DNA of 62,080 nucleotides, from assembly GCA_947496465.1 (NCBI GenBank), contig CANMCX010000020.1, positions 1 to 62,080 on the forward strand, written 5' to 3'. Positions within the stretch are counted from its first letter, which is position 1, and the number at the start of each line of letters is the position of its first letter. Below the pieces are notes generated by a model. It saw only the letters and a program-made list of their open reading frames with translations, searched no databases and was not told where the DNA came from. Shown one piece after another: positions 16,960 to 25,833 of this stretch. The DNA is from Marinifilum_A sediminis (GTDB taxonomy: Bacteria; Bacteroidota; Bacteroidia; Bacteroidales; Marinifilaceae). The position numbers and the translations under genes are program-made.

Positions 16960-19114
16960 AAGAATAAAAAAAGCAATGGTTCTGCAGCACGACGAAAAAG
17001 ATTGTGGTGTAGCCTGCTTAAAAAGTATCATCAGGTATCATGGAAACGATATCTCCCTGGAAAAATTAAGAAGGGAAAGCGGTACAAATAACAAAGGTAC
17101 AAGTTTACTGGGATTGTATCAGTCAGCACTTCAAAACCAATTAAAAGCTGAAGGACTTGAAGGAAGAATTGATGATTTAAAAAAACTAAATCAGCCAGTT
17201 ATACTTCACGTAAGTTTAGAAGGGAACTTTGAACACTATATTGTCTGTTTCCAATATACGCACAACAAGTTTATAATAGGAGATCCTGCAGAAGGAATCG
17301 TTAAATTTACCGAAGAAGAACTGCAGGAAATCTGGCAATCGGGTTACCTTTTGCAACTCTCACCTAATTCGGAATTCAGAGCAAATGGATTTCATCCCAA
17401 TAGAAGTCTAAAATGGTTAAAAGATCATTTGGTACAAGATAAAAATCTGTTTGTTTCATCAATTTTATTAGGCACAATACTGGCAGTTCTTGGATTGGCA
17501 ACGGCCGTTTTCACAGAGCAATTGGTTGATGATATACTACCACAAAGAAACTTTAGCCTTTTGTTAAAAGGAATTGCCAGTTGGGGTTTACTTCTTTTAT
17601 TGAGCAACTTTTTCTCCTATGTGCGACAACTGTTAATGTTTCGTCAGTCGTTTGAATTCAATCAAAGAGTGATAAAGTATTTCCTTGGCAAGTTGATTTA
17701 TTTGCAAAAATCATTCTTCGATAGCAAAAAGCAAGGAGACATGATCGCACGAATGAACGATAGTCAAACCATACAATCGGCGGTTCAGTATGTGGTAGGT
17801 CAGGCTGTAATTGATATTTTACTCTTGATCGTATCTTTTTCTTTTTTGTTCTATTACAACAGCGAAACAGCTTTATTTGCATTGACCATTCTTCCTTTAT
17901 TAATTTTACTTCTCTCACTCTATTTAAAAGCTATTAAATCGAAACAAAGAGATGTAATGCAACAACATGCCATTAATGAATCGAATTATATCGAAACCAC
18001 AAATGGCATACACTCCATTAAAAGTTTCCAGAAAGAAGAATACTTTCAAAGCAAAGCACAGAGAATCTATCAAAAATACCAAAGAAGTATTTTTTCTTTT
18101 AGAACCTTTTCTTCCAAATTTGATTTATCGCTTGATAGCATCAACACCTTCTGCTTGATACTAACCATTGCCTATGCATCCTTTTTGTTTATGGAAGGAA
18201 AAATTCAATTGGGAGAACTAATTGCCTCATTAAGTATTACAAATATTTTAATCAATTCTGTCGAAAATCTTGTTCTTGCAAACATCAACATTCAAGGTGC
18301 CAGAGTAGCCTTAGAACGCATGTTTGAATTCACCGAAGAAGAAAAGGAATTTACTACCGAAGATACACCTGATCCTTTCCATTTTGAGGAATTACACTTC
18401 AACAATGTAAATTTTGCCTATCCAGGACAAGGTGCACTCTTAAAAGACATCAACTTTTCCATAAAAAAAGGTGAAATCACCTCTTTATTGGGTGAGAATG
18501 GATGTGGCAAAAGTAGTTTACTACAAATTGTACAAAAATTTTACACCAACTATTCTGGTGAGATAAGAGTAAATGGTGACGACTTAAAAGATGTATCAAC
18601 AGTAAGCTGGAGAAATGTAATTGGTGTAGTTCCGCAGACCATTAAAATATTTAATGGTAGCATTCTCGACAATATCTGCATGGAAAATGGAGAAGAAAAG
18701 GAGAAGGAAATCATCGCCTTTTGCAAACAATTGGGTCTGGACAGGTATTTTAGCAAACTACATCACTCCTATCATACCTTGGTTGGCGAAGAAGGCATCA
18801 ATCTTTCGGGCGGAGAAAAACAAATGGTAGCCTTGGCCAGAGCACTCTATCGACACCCCCAAGTCTTGATACTTGACGAGGCCACTTCGGCCATGGACAG
18901 GAATACCGAAAATTTCGTACTTGATTTATTAAAAAATCTGAAAAGAAATATTACAATTCTTTTCATTACCCATCGTCTGCACATTCTTAAATCCTTCGAT
19001 GGTAACATTTTGGTTATGGAAGATGGCAATATAAAAGCCAATGGAAATCATGAGCAGCTTTTAAAAGGTAACAACCTATATAGTAATTACTGGAACGATT
19101 TGTTATATGCTTAA
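16949..19114 (+). CDS. C39 peptidase-containing ABC exporter (PCAT)
   Basis: A 721-residue fused peptidase-exporter. The ATG at 16949 is preferred because it overlaps the thioredoxin stop and puts the peptidase at the N terminus. The C39 domain at about 9-140 has HDEKDCGVACL with catalytic Cys19, NFEHYIV with His96 and IGDPAEG with Asp112, so the triad is intact. The membrane domain spans about 165-440. The nucleotide-binding domain has Walker A GENGCGKSS, signature NLSGGEKQMV and Walker B LILDEATSAMD. Such proteins cut double-glycine leaders and export the cargo. The two leader peptides upstream are the obvious substrates. Confidence 0.93.
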   Translation: MIDKRIKKAMVLQHDEKDCGVACLKSIIRYHGNDISLEKLRRESGTNNKGTSLLGLYQSALQNQLKAEGLEGRIDDLKKLNQPVILHVSLEGNFEHYIVCFQYTHNKFIIGDPAEGIVKFTEEELQEIWQSGYLLQLSPNSEFRANGFHPNRSLKWLKDHLVQDKNLFVSSILLGTILAVLGLATAVFTEQLVDDILPQRNFSLLLKGIASWGLLLLLSNFFSYVRQLLMFRQSFEFNQRVIKYFLGKLIYLQKSFFDSKKQGDMIARMNDSQTIQSAVQYVVGQAVIDILLLIVSFSFLFYYNSETALFALTILPLLILLLSLYLKAIKSKQRDVMQQHAINESNYIETTNGIHSIKSFQKEEYFQSKAQRIYQKYQRSIFSFRTFSSKFDLSLDSINTFCLILTIAYASFLFMEGKIQLGELIASLSITNILINSVENLVLANINIQGARVALERMFEFTEEEKEFTTEDTPDPFHFEELHFNNVNFAYPGQGALLKDINFSIKKGEITSLLGENGCGKSSLLQIVQKFYTNYSGEIRVNGDDLKDVSTVSWRNVIGVVPQTIKIFNGSILDNICMENGEEKEKEIIAFCKQLGLDRYFSKLHHSYHTLVGEEGINLSGGEKQMVALARALYRHPQVLILDEATSAMDRNTENFVLDLLKNLKRNITILFITHRLHILKSFDGNILVMEDGNIKANGNHEQLLKGNNLYSNYWNDLLYA

Positions 19115-20357
19115 CTTATACGATTTTGAAGAAACCTGGGATTCGCTTAAACAGCACAAAAACCGTAATTTACTTACTGGATTTGGAGTCGCATGGGGAA
19201 TTTTCATTTTGGTATTACTGGTAGGAGCAGGTAGTGGTTTGCAAAAAGGAATCATGGTACTCTTTAAGGATTACACTCAGAATAGTTTATGGATTTACGG
19301 GGGAGAAACAAGCATGTCGAAGCCCGGACAAAGATCGGGAAGAACTGTTGATTTTAAAGAACATGAATTGAAAATGTTTGCTCAACGATATCCTGAGATA
19401 CAGGAAATTTCCCCTGAAATAAACTATCCTGGTAAAAAGCTGCATTCAAAATTCAAGTCGTACAAAAGGTTCCAATGTTACGGTGTAGTAAGCTCTTATT
19501 TTAAGATTAAAACCTTTAAAGTAGAAAACGGAAGGTTACTTAATAAAAACGATGACCAAACGCATGCCAGGGTTGTTGTTATCGGCAAACAAATTGCCAA
19601 AGCACTTTTTGGAAAAGAAAATGCCATTGGAAAATTCATATCCTTAGATGGTGTTTGGTTAAGAGTTGTTGGCATATTAGCTGAAAAATCGATGTTTTCG
19701 AACAATCAACAACAAATTTATATTCCCTATCAAACATTAAAAGATCAATACAATTACGGTAAAACTATTGATTGTTTTAGTATTTCTTTAAACTCAGATA
19801 CCTCACCAATCACATTCGAAGAATATTTTAAAACTTACCTGGCCAAAAGGTATTCTTTCCATAAAAACGATAAAAATGCTATTTACATAGAAAATTTACA
19901 AGCCGATGCCAAAGCCTTTAATAGTCTATTCAAATCCATACAATTCTTTTTATGGATAGTAGGCATATGCATGCTCTTGAGCGGAATAGTTGGCGTGAGT
20001 AACATTATGCTTGTAGTAGTGAAAGAGAGAACACAGGAAATTGGTGTTCGAAAAGCCATAGGTGCTCCTCCGGGAAACATCCTATTTATGATTATAAATG
20101 AGTCGATCGCCATTACCTTGATTTCAGGTTTGGTAGGATTAATAGCCGCTTCGCTTATCGTATTTCTAATTAACGCTTCGATGAGTGCAATAATTAGTGA
20201 CAAAGGTTCAATATTTAAAGGTTTGGATGTTAATATTCCCATTGCCATTGGAGCACTTATTTTACTCGTTCTTGCCGGAGCTATTGCCGGACTTTATCCG
20301 GCAAAAAAAGCAGCTTCTGTAATGCCAATTAAAGCCTTAAATTCAGACAACCAATAG
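19107..20357 (+). CDS. MacB/FtsX-like ABC transporter permease without ATPase
   Basis: A 416-residue permease with one N-terminal membrane helix (about 22-46), a periplasmic MacB_PCD-type domain (about 50-270) and three C-terminal helices (about 278-304, 328-352, 370-400). It includes the MLVVVKERTQEIGVRKAIGA segment typical of the family. No ATP-binding domain is fused, and no separate ATPase of the MacB/LolD type is nearby. It overlaps the exporter stop by 8 nt (ATGCTTAA). With the next gene it resembles a MacAB-type unit that may cooperate with the C39 exporter or use an ATPase encoded elsewhere. Confidence 0.88.
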   Translation: MLNLYDFEETWDSLKQHKNRNLLTGFGVAWGIFILVLLVGAGSGLQKGIMVLFKDYTQNSLWIYGGETSMSKPGQRSGRTVDFKEHELKMFAQRYPEIQEISPEINYPGKKLHSKFKSYKRFQCYGVVSSYFKIKTFKVENGRLLNKNDDQTHARVVVIGKQIAKALFGKENAIGKFISLDGVWLRVVGILAEKSMFSNNQQQIYIPYQTLKDQYNYGKTIDCFSISLNSDTSPITFEEYFKTYLAKRYSFHKNDKNAIYIENLQADAKAFNSLFKSIQFFLWIVGICMLLSGIVGVSNIMLVVVKERTQEIGVRKAIGAPPGNILFMIINESIAITLISGLVGLIAASLIVFLINASMSAIISDKGSIFKGLDVNIPIAIGALILLVLAGAIAGLYPAKKAASVMPIKALNSDNQ

Positions 20358-20365
20358 ATTATAAA

Positions 20366-21439
20366 ATGAAAAACAAAGCAAATATTACCGTTATTATCTT
20401 TATTGTTATCATCATTGGTGGATTATTACTAATTAAATTTAGTGGAAACAATGAAAAATACATTGCTACTGAAAAACCAAAAATTGTAAATCTTAAATTA
20501 AGGCAATACCTATCCGGCATTCTCATCCCCAACAAAGAAATCGAAATTAAATCTCAAATATCTGGGATCCTAAAAAAAATGCATGTAAAAGCAGGTGATA
20601 CCATTAAAAGAGGCGATTTAATTGCAGAGGTTAGCATTCTACCCAACCCACAAAATATTGAAACTGCTTCGAATACCCTTACCACCTGCCAAATTAATTT
20701 TTCGAAATGCGAAAAGGAATACAAGCAATACCAAAATCTGTTTCGAAAACAGGTAGTTGCCGAACAAGAATTTGATAAATACCAAGATGCTTATTTAATT
20801 AGCAAGGAAGAATTGAAATCAGCTAAAAAACAATTGGAGATCATTGAAAAAGGATACACCAATGATCAAAAAAACATTCCTAATTTCATTCGTTCCACAG
20901 TATCGGGTACGGTACTCGAAATACCCCTAAAAGAAGGAGCAAGTATAACAGAACGAAATAATTTTAATGCAGGTAGCAGTTTAGCGATCATTGCCAATTT
21001 AGAATCGCTTATATTCAAGGCTAAAGTAAACGAATCTGACGTTGTCTACCTTAAAAAAGGAATGGATCTTAATATAGAAATTAGTGCCTTAAAAGATCAA
21101 CAGATTTTGGCAGAATTGACTCATATTACTCCAAAGGCCAAAGAAGAAAATGGAATTATGAAATTCGATATCGAGGCCAAAGTCAACAATACGCAAAAGG
21201 TTAAGCTCTACCCAGGATTCTCAGCTGTGGCAGAAGTAATTTTAGACAGCCGAGACAGTGCAATAACCATAAAAGAACGCAATTTGATCTTTAAGAAAGA
21301 CTGTACCTATGTGGAATTATTGGACAAAGATTATAATGTGAAAAAGCAATCGGTTAAAACGGGATTATCCGATGGTTTACGGATTGAAATTAGGGAAGGA
21401 ATAAGCACTAATGATAAAATAAAAGTGCAGAAAAACTAA
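20366..21439 (+). CDS. HlyD/MacA-type periplasmic adaptor
   Basis: A 357-residue membrane-fusion protein. It has an N-terminal anchor (about 6-24), split biotinyl-lipoyl halves (IEIKSQISGILKKMHVKAGD near 52-71 and a second half near 180) and a central alpha-hairpin (about 95-165). A beta-barrel region lies near 210-300. It begins 8 nt after the permease. Adaptors of this type bridge an inner-membrane transporter to an outer-membrane TolC-like channel; no TolC homolog is present in the window. Confidence 0.9.
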   Translation: MKNKANITVIIFIVIIIGGLLLIKFSGNNEKYIATEKPKIVNLKLRQYLSGILIPNKEIEIKSQISGILKKMHVKAGDTIKRGDLIAEVSILPNPQNIETASNTLTTCQINFSKCEKEYKQYQNLFRKQVVAEQEFDKYQDAYLISKEELKSAKKQLEIIEKGYTNDQKNIPNFIRSTVSGTVLEIPLKEGASITERNNFNAGSSLAIIANLESLIFKAKVNESDVVYLKKGMDLNIEISALKDQQILAELTHITPKAKEENGIMKFDIEAKVNNTQKVKLYPGFSAVAEVILDSRDSAITIKERNLIFKKDCTYVELLDKDYNVKKQSVKTGLSDGLRIEIREGISTNDKIKVQKN

Positions 21440-21457
21440 TAAACCTTTATTACTAAA

Positions 21458-21685
21458 ATGAACTACGAAGAATTCCTGAAACGTATAATCTACCTCATTG
21501 AGCTAATCGAAAAAGAACGAACAGGAACACCTCAAGAACTTGCAAACAAACTGCATATCTCGGTAAGTTCGGTATATCGCACAATTAAGCTATTAAAGCA
21601 GTGCGGACTCCAAATAGAATATTCAAGGATCAGGGGTACATATTATTTTTTTGAGAGCGAAGCATCCAAACTTATTAAGATTTAA
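21458..21685 (+). CDS. small HTH-domain protein 2
   Basis: A 75-residue protein. TPQELANKLHISVSSVYRTIKLL at about 26-48 is a clear helix-turn-helix, followed by a short wing (LQIEYSRIRGTYYF). It is a relative of the 65-residue protein at 11372-11569. It lies 18 nt after the adaptor gene and is therefore probably co-transcribed with the exporter. It may regulate the locus; no ligand-binding domain is present. Confidence 0.75.
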   Translation: MNYEEFLKRIIYLIELIEKERTGTPQELANKLHISVSSVYRTIKLLKQCGLQIEYSRIRGTYYFFESEASKLIKI

Positions 21686-21770
21686 TTTAAACTATTTCAC
21701 TTTCATCTGCTGCGAGTTGGCTACATTAACTTCCTTCCTGAAAATCAATAATTCTTAAATAAAAAACAAA

Positions 21771-22259
21771 ATGAAAAACAATGATTTAATCCAAGTTGTT
21801 TTCACCGAAGAAGAATTAACCGAAAACAATACCCATTTAGATGCTTTGCTAACAGCCGTAACCAAGAATGCTCCCGAGCTATCATCTGAAGAAAGAACAC
21901 GTTATGGAAAAATTGGCGGATCGAACAAGTTACTGGTGGGCAAAGCGCATTTGTTTATGCAGCAAAACCCAAGTTTGGTTCCTGCCTTTGTGAGCATGGA
22001 AGAATTCGCACGCGATTTTAAAGCTCGAAAAGAAATTGAAGGAATGATTCAAAAACTTGAGCTCATCACACGCCGCTTGAGTGATACAAAAATTCTTCTG
22101 GATAACGACAACTACAATGATGCCATGGCATTCTATCGTGCAATTCGCTACTATGCAGGAGAGCAGGAACAAATGGCTATCCCTATTTATGAAGAAATGA
22201 AACAGTTTTTTCCTCATGGTAAAAAAAAGGAGGAAGTAAGCGCTAATACTGAAAAGTAA
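21771..22259 (+). CDS. conserved hypothetical protein, 162 aa
   Basis: I do not recognise this family. The protein is soluble and largely helical, with no signal peptide or membrane segment. It opens with VVFTEEELTEN, has an ERTRYGKIGGSNKLLVGKAH stretch at about 42-61 and an acidic middle helix (EGMIQKLELITRRLSDTKILL, cut here to its ends EGMI and KILL). It ends in a charged tail. Its base composition is less AT-biased than the CarboxypepD-like genes. It is followed by a strong terminator that closes the first block of the locus. Confidence 0.6.
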   Translation: MKNNDLIQVVFTEEELTENNTHLDALLTAVTKNAPELSSEERTRYGKIGGSNKLLVGKAHLFMQQNPSLVPAFVSMEEFARDFKARKEIEGMIQKLELITRRLSDTKILLDNDNYNDAMAFYRAIRYYAGEQEQMAIPIYEEMKQFFPHGKKKEEVSANTEK

Positions 22260-22312
22260 TAATACAATTCAATTGATTTAATTAAAGGCACGAATTTATT
22301 CCGCCAATTTCG

Positions 22313-22347
22313 AAAACGGAACTTTACCCCTTTAAAAGTTCCGTTTT
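22313..22347 (+). terminator. strong rho-independent terminator
   Basis: AAAACGGAACTT (22313-22324) pairs with AAGTTCCGTTTT (22336-22347) and is followed by ATTTTTCTT. It ends the transcript running through the 162-aa gene. Confidence 0.85.
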
Positions 22348-22450
22348 ATTTTTCTTATATCGAAGCTCGAAAATGACAAATAAAGGATAGAAAACCATAG
22401 GTCTACCTTTGACTTTCATACCCTTTTATCTGATTTACAAGGCTAAAAGC

Positions 22451-22662
22451 TTGAATTTGACTCTTCGAAGCTTGCAAAACAAGAGTAGAGGATTCAATTT
22501 CTATACTTTAGGATTGAATTTCAACACTAAAAGCATCAAATTCATACTTCGAGGCATTAAAATCAAACCTAAACCCCTGCCCTTATTCAAAAAAGCTTTG
22601 ATTTTGATTCTTCAACCTCTACAATTCATAAAAATAACCCTTAAAATCTTAAAAAATTATCG
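22451..22662. repeat. degenerate repeat with about 21-nt period
   Basis: Successive units begin TTGAATTTGACTCTTCGAAG, ATTCAATTTCTATACTTTAG, ATTGAATTTCAACACTAAAA and ATCAAATTCATACTTCGAGG, then decay. The period is about 21 nt, giving a seven-residue rhythm in the one open frame. That frame (22409-22735) has no ATG and opens only with TTG inside a TACCTTTG promoter-like box, so I do not call it a gene. The region lies between the block terminator and a fold-back element. Confidence 0.5.
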
Positions 22663-22770
22663 TTTAATATCTCAGAATGAAACTAAACTAATAGTTAAAG
22701 TCTATAATTTAACATTTTTTAGACTTAATGTTTAGCACAAAAATCATATATTCATAGAATTATTTTATTA

Positions 22771-22940
22771 GGTTATACCAATTTCATTAAAGGGTGAGCA
22801 AATAAAAATTGAAATATTTTGTGCTTATGCAAGGAGAAAAAGTAAGCCATAGCAGAGTTACGGTGAATCTTTTTTAACGAAGCAGAAGCGCAAAAGAAAC
22901 AATTTTAAGGCTCAATTTTTAGTTAATTTGGTATTAAGCC
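22771..22940. mobile_element. MITE-like 170-bp fold-back element
   Basis: The left arm 22771-22811 (GGTTATACCAATTTCATTAA...GGGTGAGC...AAAATTG) is an imperfect inverted copy of the right arm 22900-22940, whose reverse complement starts GGCTTAATACCAAATTAACT and also holds TTGAGCC and AAAATTG. An inner pair, TTTTGTGCTTATGC against GCAGAAGCGCAAAA, extends the palindrome. It has no coding capacity. This fits a miniature inverted-repeat element or a large structured RNA. It ends 25 nt before the next gene. Confidence 0.5.
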
Positions 22941-22965
22941 AAATCACATTCATAAACTGCCAAAT

Positions 22966-24357
22966 ATGAACAAAGCGATTGTTATTGCAACACTCTTGTT
23001 GTGCTCCTTATTTTCTGCAACAGCACAAATTCAGGTTAAGTCAAAAATCATTGACAAAGAAACCAAAAAAGCCATTCCTTTTGCCAACATATCCATTGCT
23101 GAGACTACAAAGGGAACCATAAGCAATAAAGAGGGAGATTTTCAACTATACATTAGTACTTCGGGGCTTAACACAAGAGTTCTTGTTAGTAGTTTGGGTT
23201 ATCAAACAGTTTCGATACATCCTAAAAAAATAGGAGAAGTTATAAAACTCATTCCAGTAACTTATGATATTTCGGAGGTTAAGGTAAGTGCCAGTAAACT
23301 GATGAGTGATCCGAAAAAAATATTGAAGGAATGCATGAAAGCTGCTCCTAATTTTAAACCCAATCAACCCTATATCAACAAAGGATTTTTACGACAAACT
23401 CACCTACTCAACAAAAAGTATGTAAAATTAATTGAGGCTGCTTTATTAACCTACTCCACACCCAATGAATCCAGATCTAAGGTGCATATTGTTGAGAAAA
23501 GAAATACCTATGACAATAGAGAAATTGACTCTAAACATTTAAGTTTTTTTAAAAATTGGGATAGTATGCGTCGCAAGAAGGCTCAAAGAGAAGCTGAAAC
23601 CTTTACTCCTAATAAGGAAGAGTTACTAGAATTAATACAAGGTGCAGATGAAGAAAAAAATTCTATATGTGATTTAATACAACTTGAAACAGCCTACGAA
23701 GCCAATATAAAATCTCTTCGATACAATCTTAATGTGCTCTACAAAAACAAATACACGCAATTTAAACTCGATACCATTCTCGACAGAAATGGAGAAGCGG
23801 TATACAAAATAAAAATACTACCAACTCCTAAAACATTGAAAAATGGAGTTATAATAGATTTAGGACATCTACTTGTTTCAGCTAAAGATTTCGCTTTATA
23901 CGAACTTAAATTTGCCAGGGTACAAAATCCTAATTTAAAAGATAAAAGGCTAATAGGCTTTACAAACCTATTCAGCTCAAACTTTACTTTAAAGTACAAA
24001 CGCTATAAAGAAAAACTATATCCGACCTACTACAAGTCGCACCGGCGAGATTTTACAGGAATGTCTTCCGACTTAAAAAATCAAATTCAACAAAAAAAAT
24101 ATCCCCGCATTTCAAGAGAGTTATTATTCACAGAGATTATTGAAGATGTGGATAAGATAACTAATACTATTCCTAAAAAGTGGAATGACAAACTATACCA
24201 ACCTAGCGAATACCACCCTGAGTTTTGGGAGAATTACAACATTCTGCTCGAAACCAAGGACGAAGCCAAACTAAGAACAGATTTAGAAGGTGAATCCAAC
24301 ATGCAAGAGCAATATCAACATTCTACAGATAGTGTTCAGATAAACAGAGTGAATTGA
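22966..24357 (+). CDS. exported CarboxypepD_reg-like protein (paralog 4)
   Basis: A 463-residue protein with a signal peptide (1-20, ends ATAQ). The CarboxypepD_reg-like domain at about 22-95 carries IPFANISIAETTKGTISNKE. Family motifs are NKGFLRQTHL near 138, KYVKLIEAALL near 149 and YKIKILPTPK near 283. The end is EFWENYNILLETKDEAKLR. It is strikingly close to the next gene product (24440-25819), with long identical runs in the first 150 residues, so the two arose by recent tandem duplication. The function is unknown. Confidence 0.82.
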   Translation: MNKAIVIATLLLCSLFSATAQIQVKSKIIDKETKKAIPFANISIAETTKGTISNKEGDFQLYISTSGLNTRVLVSSLGYQTVSIHPKKIGEVIKLIPVTYDISEVKVSASKLMSDPKKILKECMKAAPNFKPNQPYINKGFLRQTHLLNKKYVKLIEAALLTYSTPNESRSKVHIVEKRNTYDNREIDSKHLSFFKNWDSMRRKKAQREAETFTPNKEELLELIQGADEEKNSICDLIQLETAYEANIKSLRYNLNVLYKNKYTQFKLDTILDRNGEAVYKIKILPTPKTLKNGVIIDLGHLLVSAKDFALYELKFARVQNPNLKDKRLIGFTNLFSSNFTLKYKRYKEKLYPTYYKSHRRDFTGMSSDLKNQIQQKKYPRISRELLFTEIIEDVDKITNTIPKKWNDKLYQPSEYHPEFWENYNILLETKDEAKLRTDLEGESNMQEQYQHSTDSVQINRVN

Positions 24358-24439
24358 AAAGTGACTAATCAACTTTCGAAATTAAATACCATAAGTTTTA
24401 ATGCTGAGATGGGTTAAAATCTCAAAATAAGAAACCAAA

Positions 24440-25819
24440 ATGATGAAAGCAATTCTAAGTACAAGTCTGATCATAGTTATTTTTCTAACTAATGTTCAGG
24501 CTCAAATTCAAGTCAAGTCAAAAATTATTGACAAAGAATCCCAAAAAGCCATTCCTTTTGCCAATATATCGGTAGCTGAAACTACAAAGGGAACCATAAG
24601 CAATAAAGAAGGAGATTTTCAACTTTACATTCCCATGGTAGGATTAAATACTAGAGTATTAATTAGTAGTCTAGGCTACCAAAGTATCTCAATACATCCT
24701 AAAAAGATTGGGAATAAAATAGAGCTCATACCTGTTTCTTATGACATATCAGAAGTAAAAGTGAGTGCCAGTAAACTGATGAGCGATCCAAAAAAAATAT
24801 TGAAAGAATGCATGAAAGCTGCTCCTAATTTTAAACCCGATCAGCCCTATATCAACAAAGGATTTCTAAGACAAACATCTTTGCTAGATAAAAAGTATAT
24901 GAAATTAATTGAGGCTGCACTGTTCACCTACGCAACACCCGAGGAGCCAAAAATAAAAGTTCATATTCTTGAAAAAAGAAACACTTTCGATAATAGAGAA
25001 ATTGATGCTAAGAACCTTTACTTTTTCAAACAATGGAAAGAGGTTCGATATAAAAAAGCACAGAAAAACTCTAAAAATTATAATCCAAGCAAAGAGGAAC
25101 TACTTCAGCTCGTTAGAGATACAGATGAAGAAAGAAATTCAATTGCAAACCTTCGAAGATTGAAGACCGCCCACCAAGCTAAAATTGGTGATATGTGGCA
25201 CGATTTGAAGAAAATTTACAAAAGCAACTTTCACCAAATAAAATTGGATACCATTCTCGATTTAGATGGAGAAAGAATGTATAAACTAAAGATATTGCCT
25301 ACCCCTAAAGAGCTTAAAGAATCATCTGATATAAGATTGGGACATATTCTAATATCTACAAAAGATTTTGCTTTGTATGAATTAAAAATAGGGGATTTTA
25401 AGAATCCTAAAGTTAAATCAAGACTATATATGTCCTATTACTGTATTCTTAAATACAAAAAGTACCAAGGCAAACTTTATCCAACTTACTACAAATCATT
25501 CGGAAGAGATTTTGCTGGATTCACATCAAACATGGGCGATCTAAATAATAAAAAACGAAAAAGTCCTCATCTAATTAAGGAGTTCTTATTTACAGAAATC
25601 ATAGATCAAGCAGATCAAGTTAGCAAAATGCTTCCACAAAAATGGAACGATAAACTTTATGAGCCAAGCGAATACCATCCAGAGTTTTGGGAGAATTACA
25701 CCATACTGCTAGAAACAAAGGACGAAGCCAAACTAAGAACAGATTTAGAAGCTGAAGTAAGTTTGAAAGAACAATACCAACATGCTGCAGATAGCATTCG
25801 AATTAATCAGATTAACTAA
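24440..25819 (+). CDS. exported CarboxypepD_reg-like protein (paralog 5)
   Basis: A 459-residue tandem duplicate of the preceding gene. Signal peptide 1-21 (ends VQAQ), then IQVKSKIIDKESQKAIPFAN and KGTISNKEGDFQLYI in the CarboxypepD_reg-like domain. SKLMSDPKKILKECMKAAPN near 110-130 is identical to its neighbour. The central part (about 200-300) has diverged most, and the C terminus (EFWENYTILLETKDEAKLR) is again the same. Divergence focused on the middle suggests that this part carries specificity. Function unknown. Confidence 0.82.
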   Translation: MMKAILSTSLIIVIFLTNVQAQIQVKSKIIDKESQKAIPFANISVAETTKGTISNKEGDFQLYIPMVGLNTRVLISSLGYQSISIHPKKIGNKIELIPVSYDISEVKVSASKLMSDPKKILKECMKAAPNFKPDQPYINKGFLRQTSLLDKKYMKLIEAALFTYATPEEPKIKVHILEKRNTFDNREIDAKNLYFFKQWKEVRYKKAQKNSKNYNPSKEELLQLVRDTDEERNSIANLRRLKTAHQAKIGDMWHDLKKIYKSNFHQIKLDTILDLDGERMYKLKILPTPKELKESSDIRLGHILISTKDFALYELKIGDFKNPKVKSRLYMSYYCILKYKKYQGKLYPTYYKSFGRDFAGFTSNMGDLNNKKRKSPHLIKEFLFTEIIDQADQVSKMLPQKWNDKLYEPSEYHPEFWENYTILLETKDEAKLRTDLEAEVSLKEQYQHAADSIRINQIN

Positions 25820-25833
25820 TTAAATCCTGCCAG

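Noticed and set aside
22409..22735. 108-codon open frame across the 21-nt repeat
   Set aside because: It has no ATG, its only start is a TTG inside a promoter-like TACCTTTG box, and its composition follows the repeat.
22800..22903. CRISPR-like or phage-like repeat
   Set aside because: The structure is a single inverted repeat, not spaced direct repeats. No cas, integrase or phage structural genes are present in the window.
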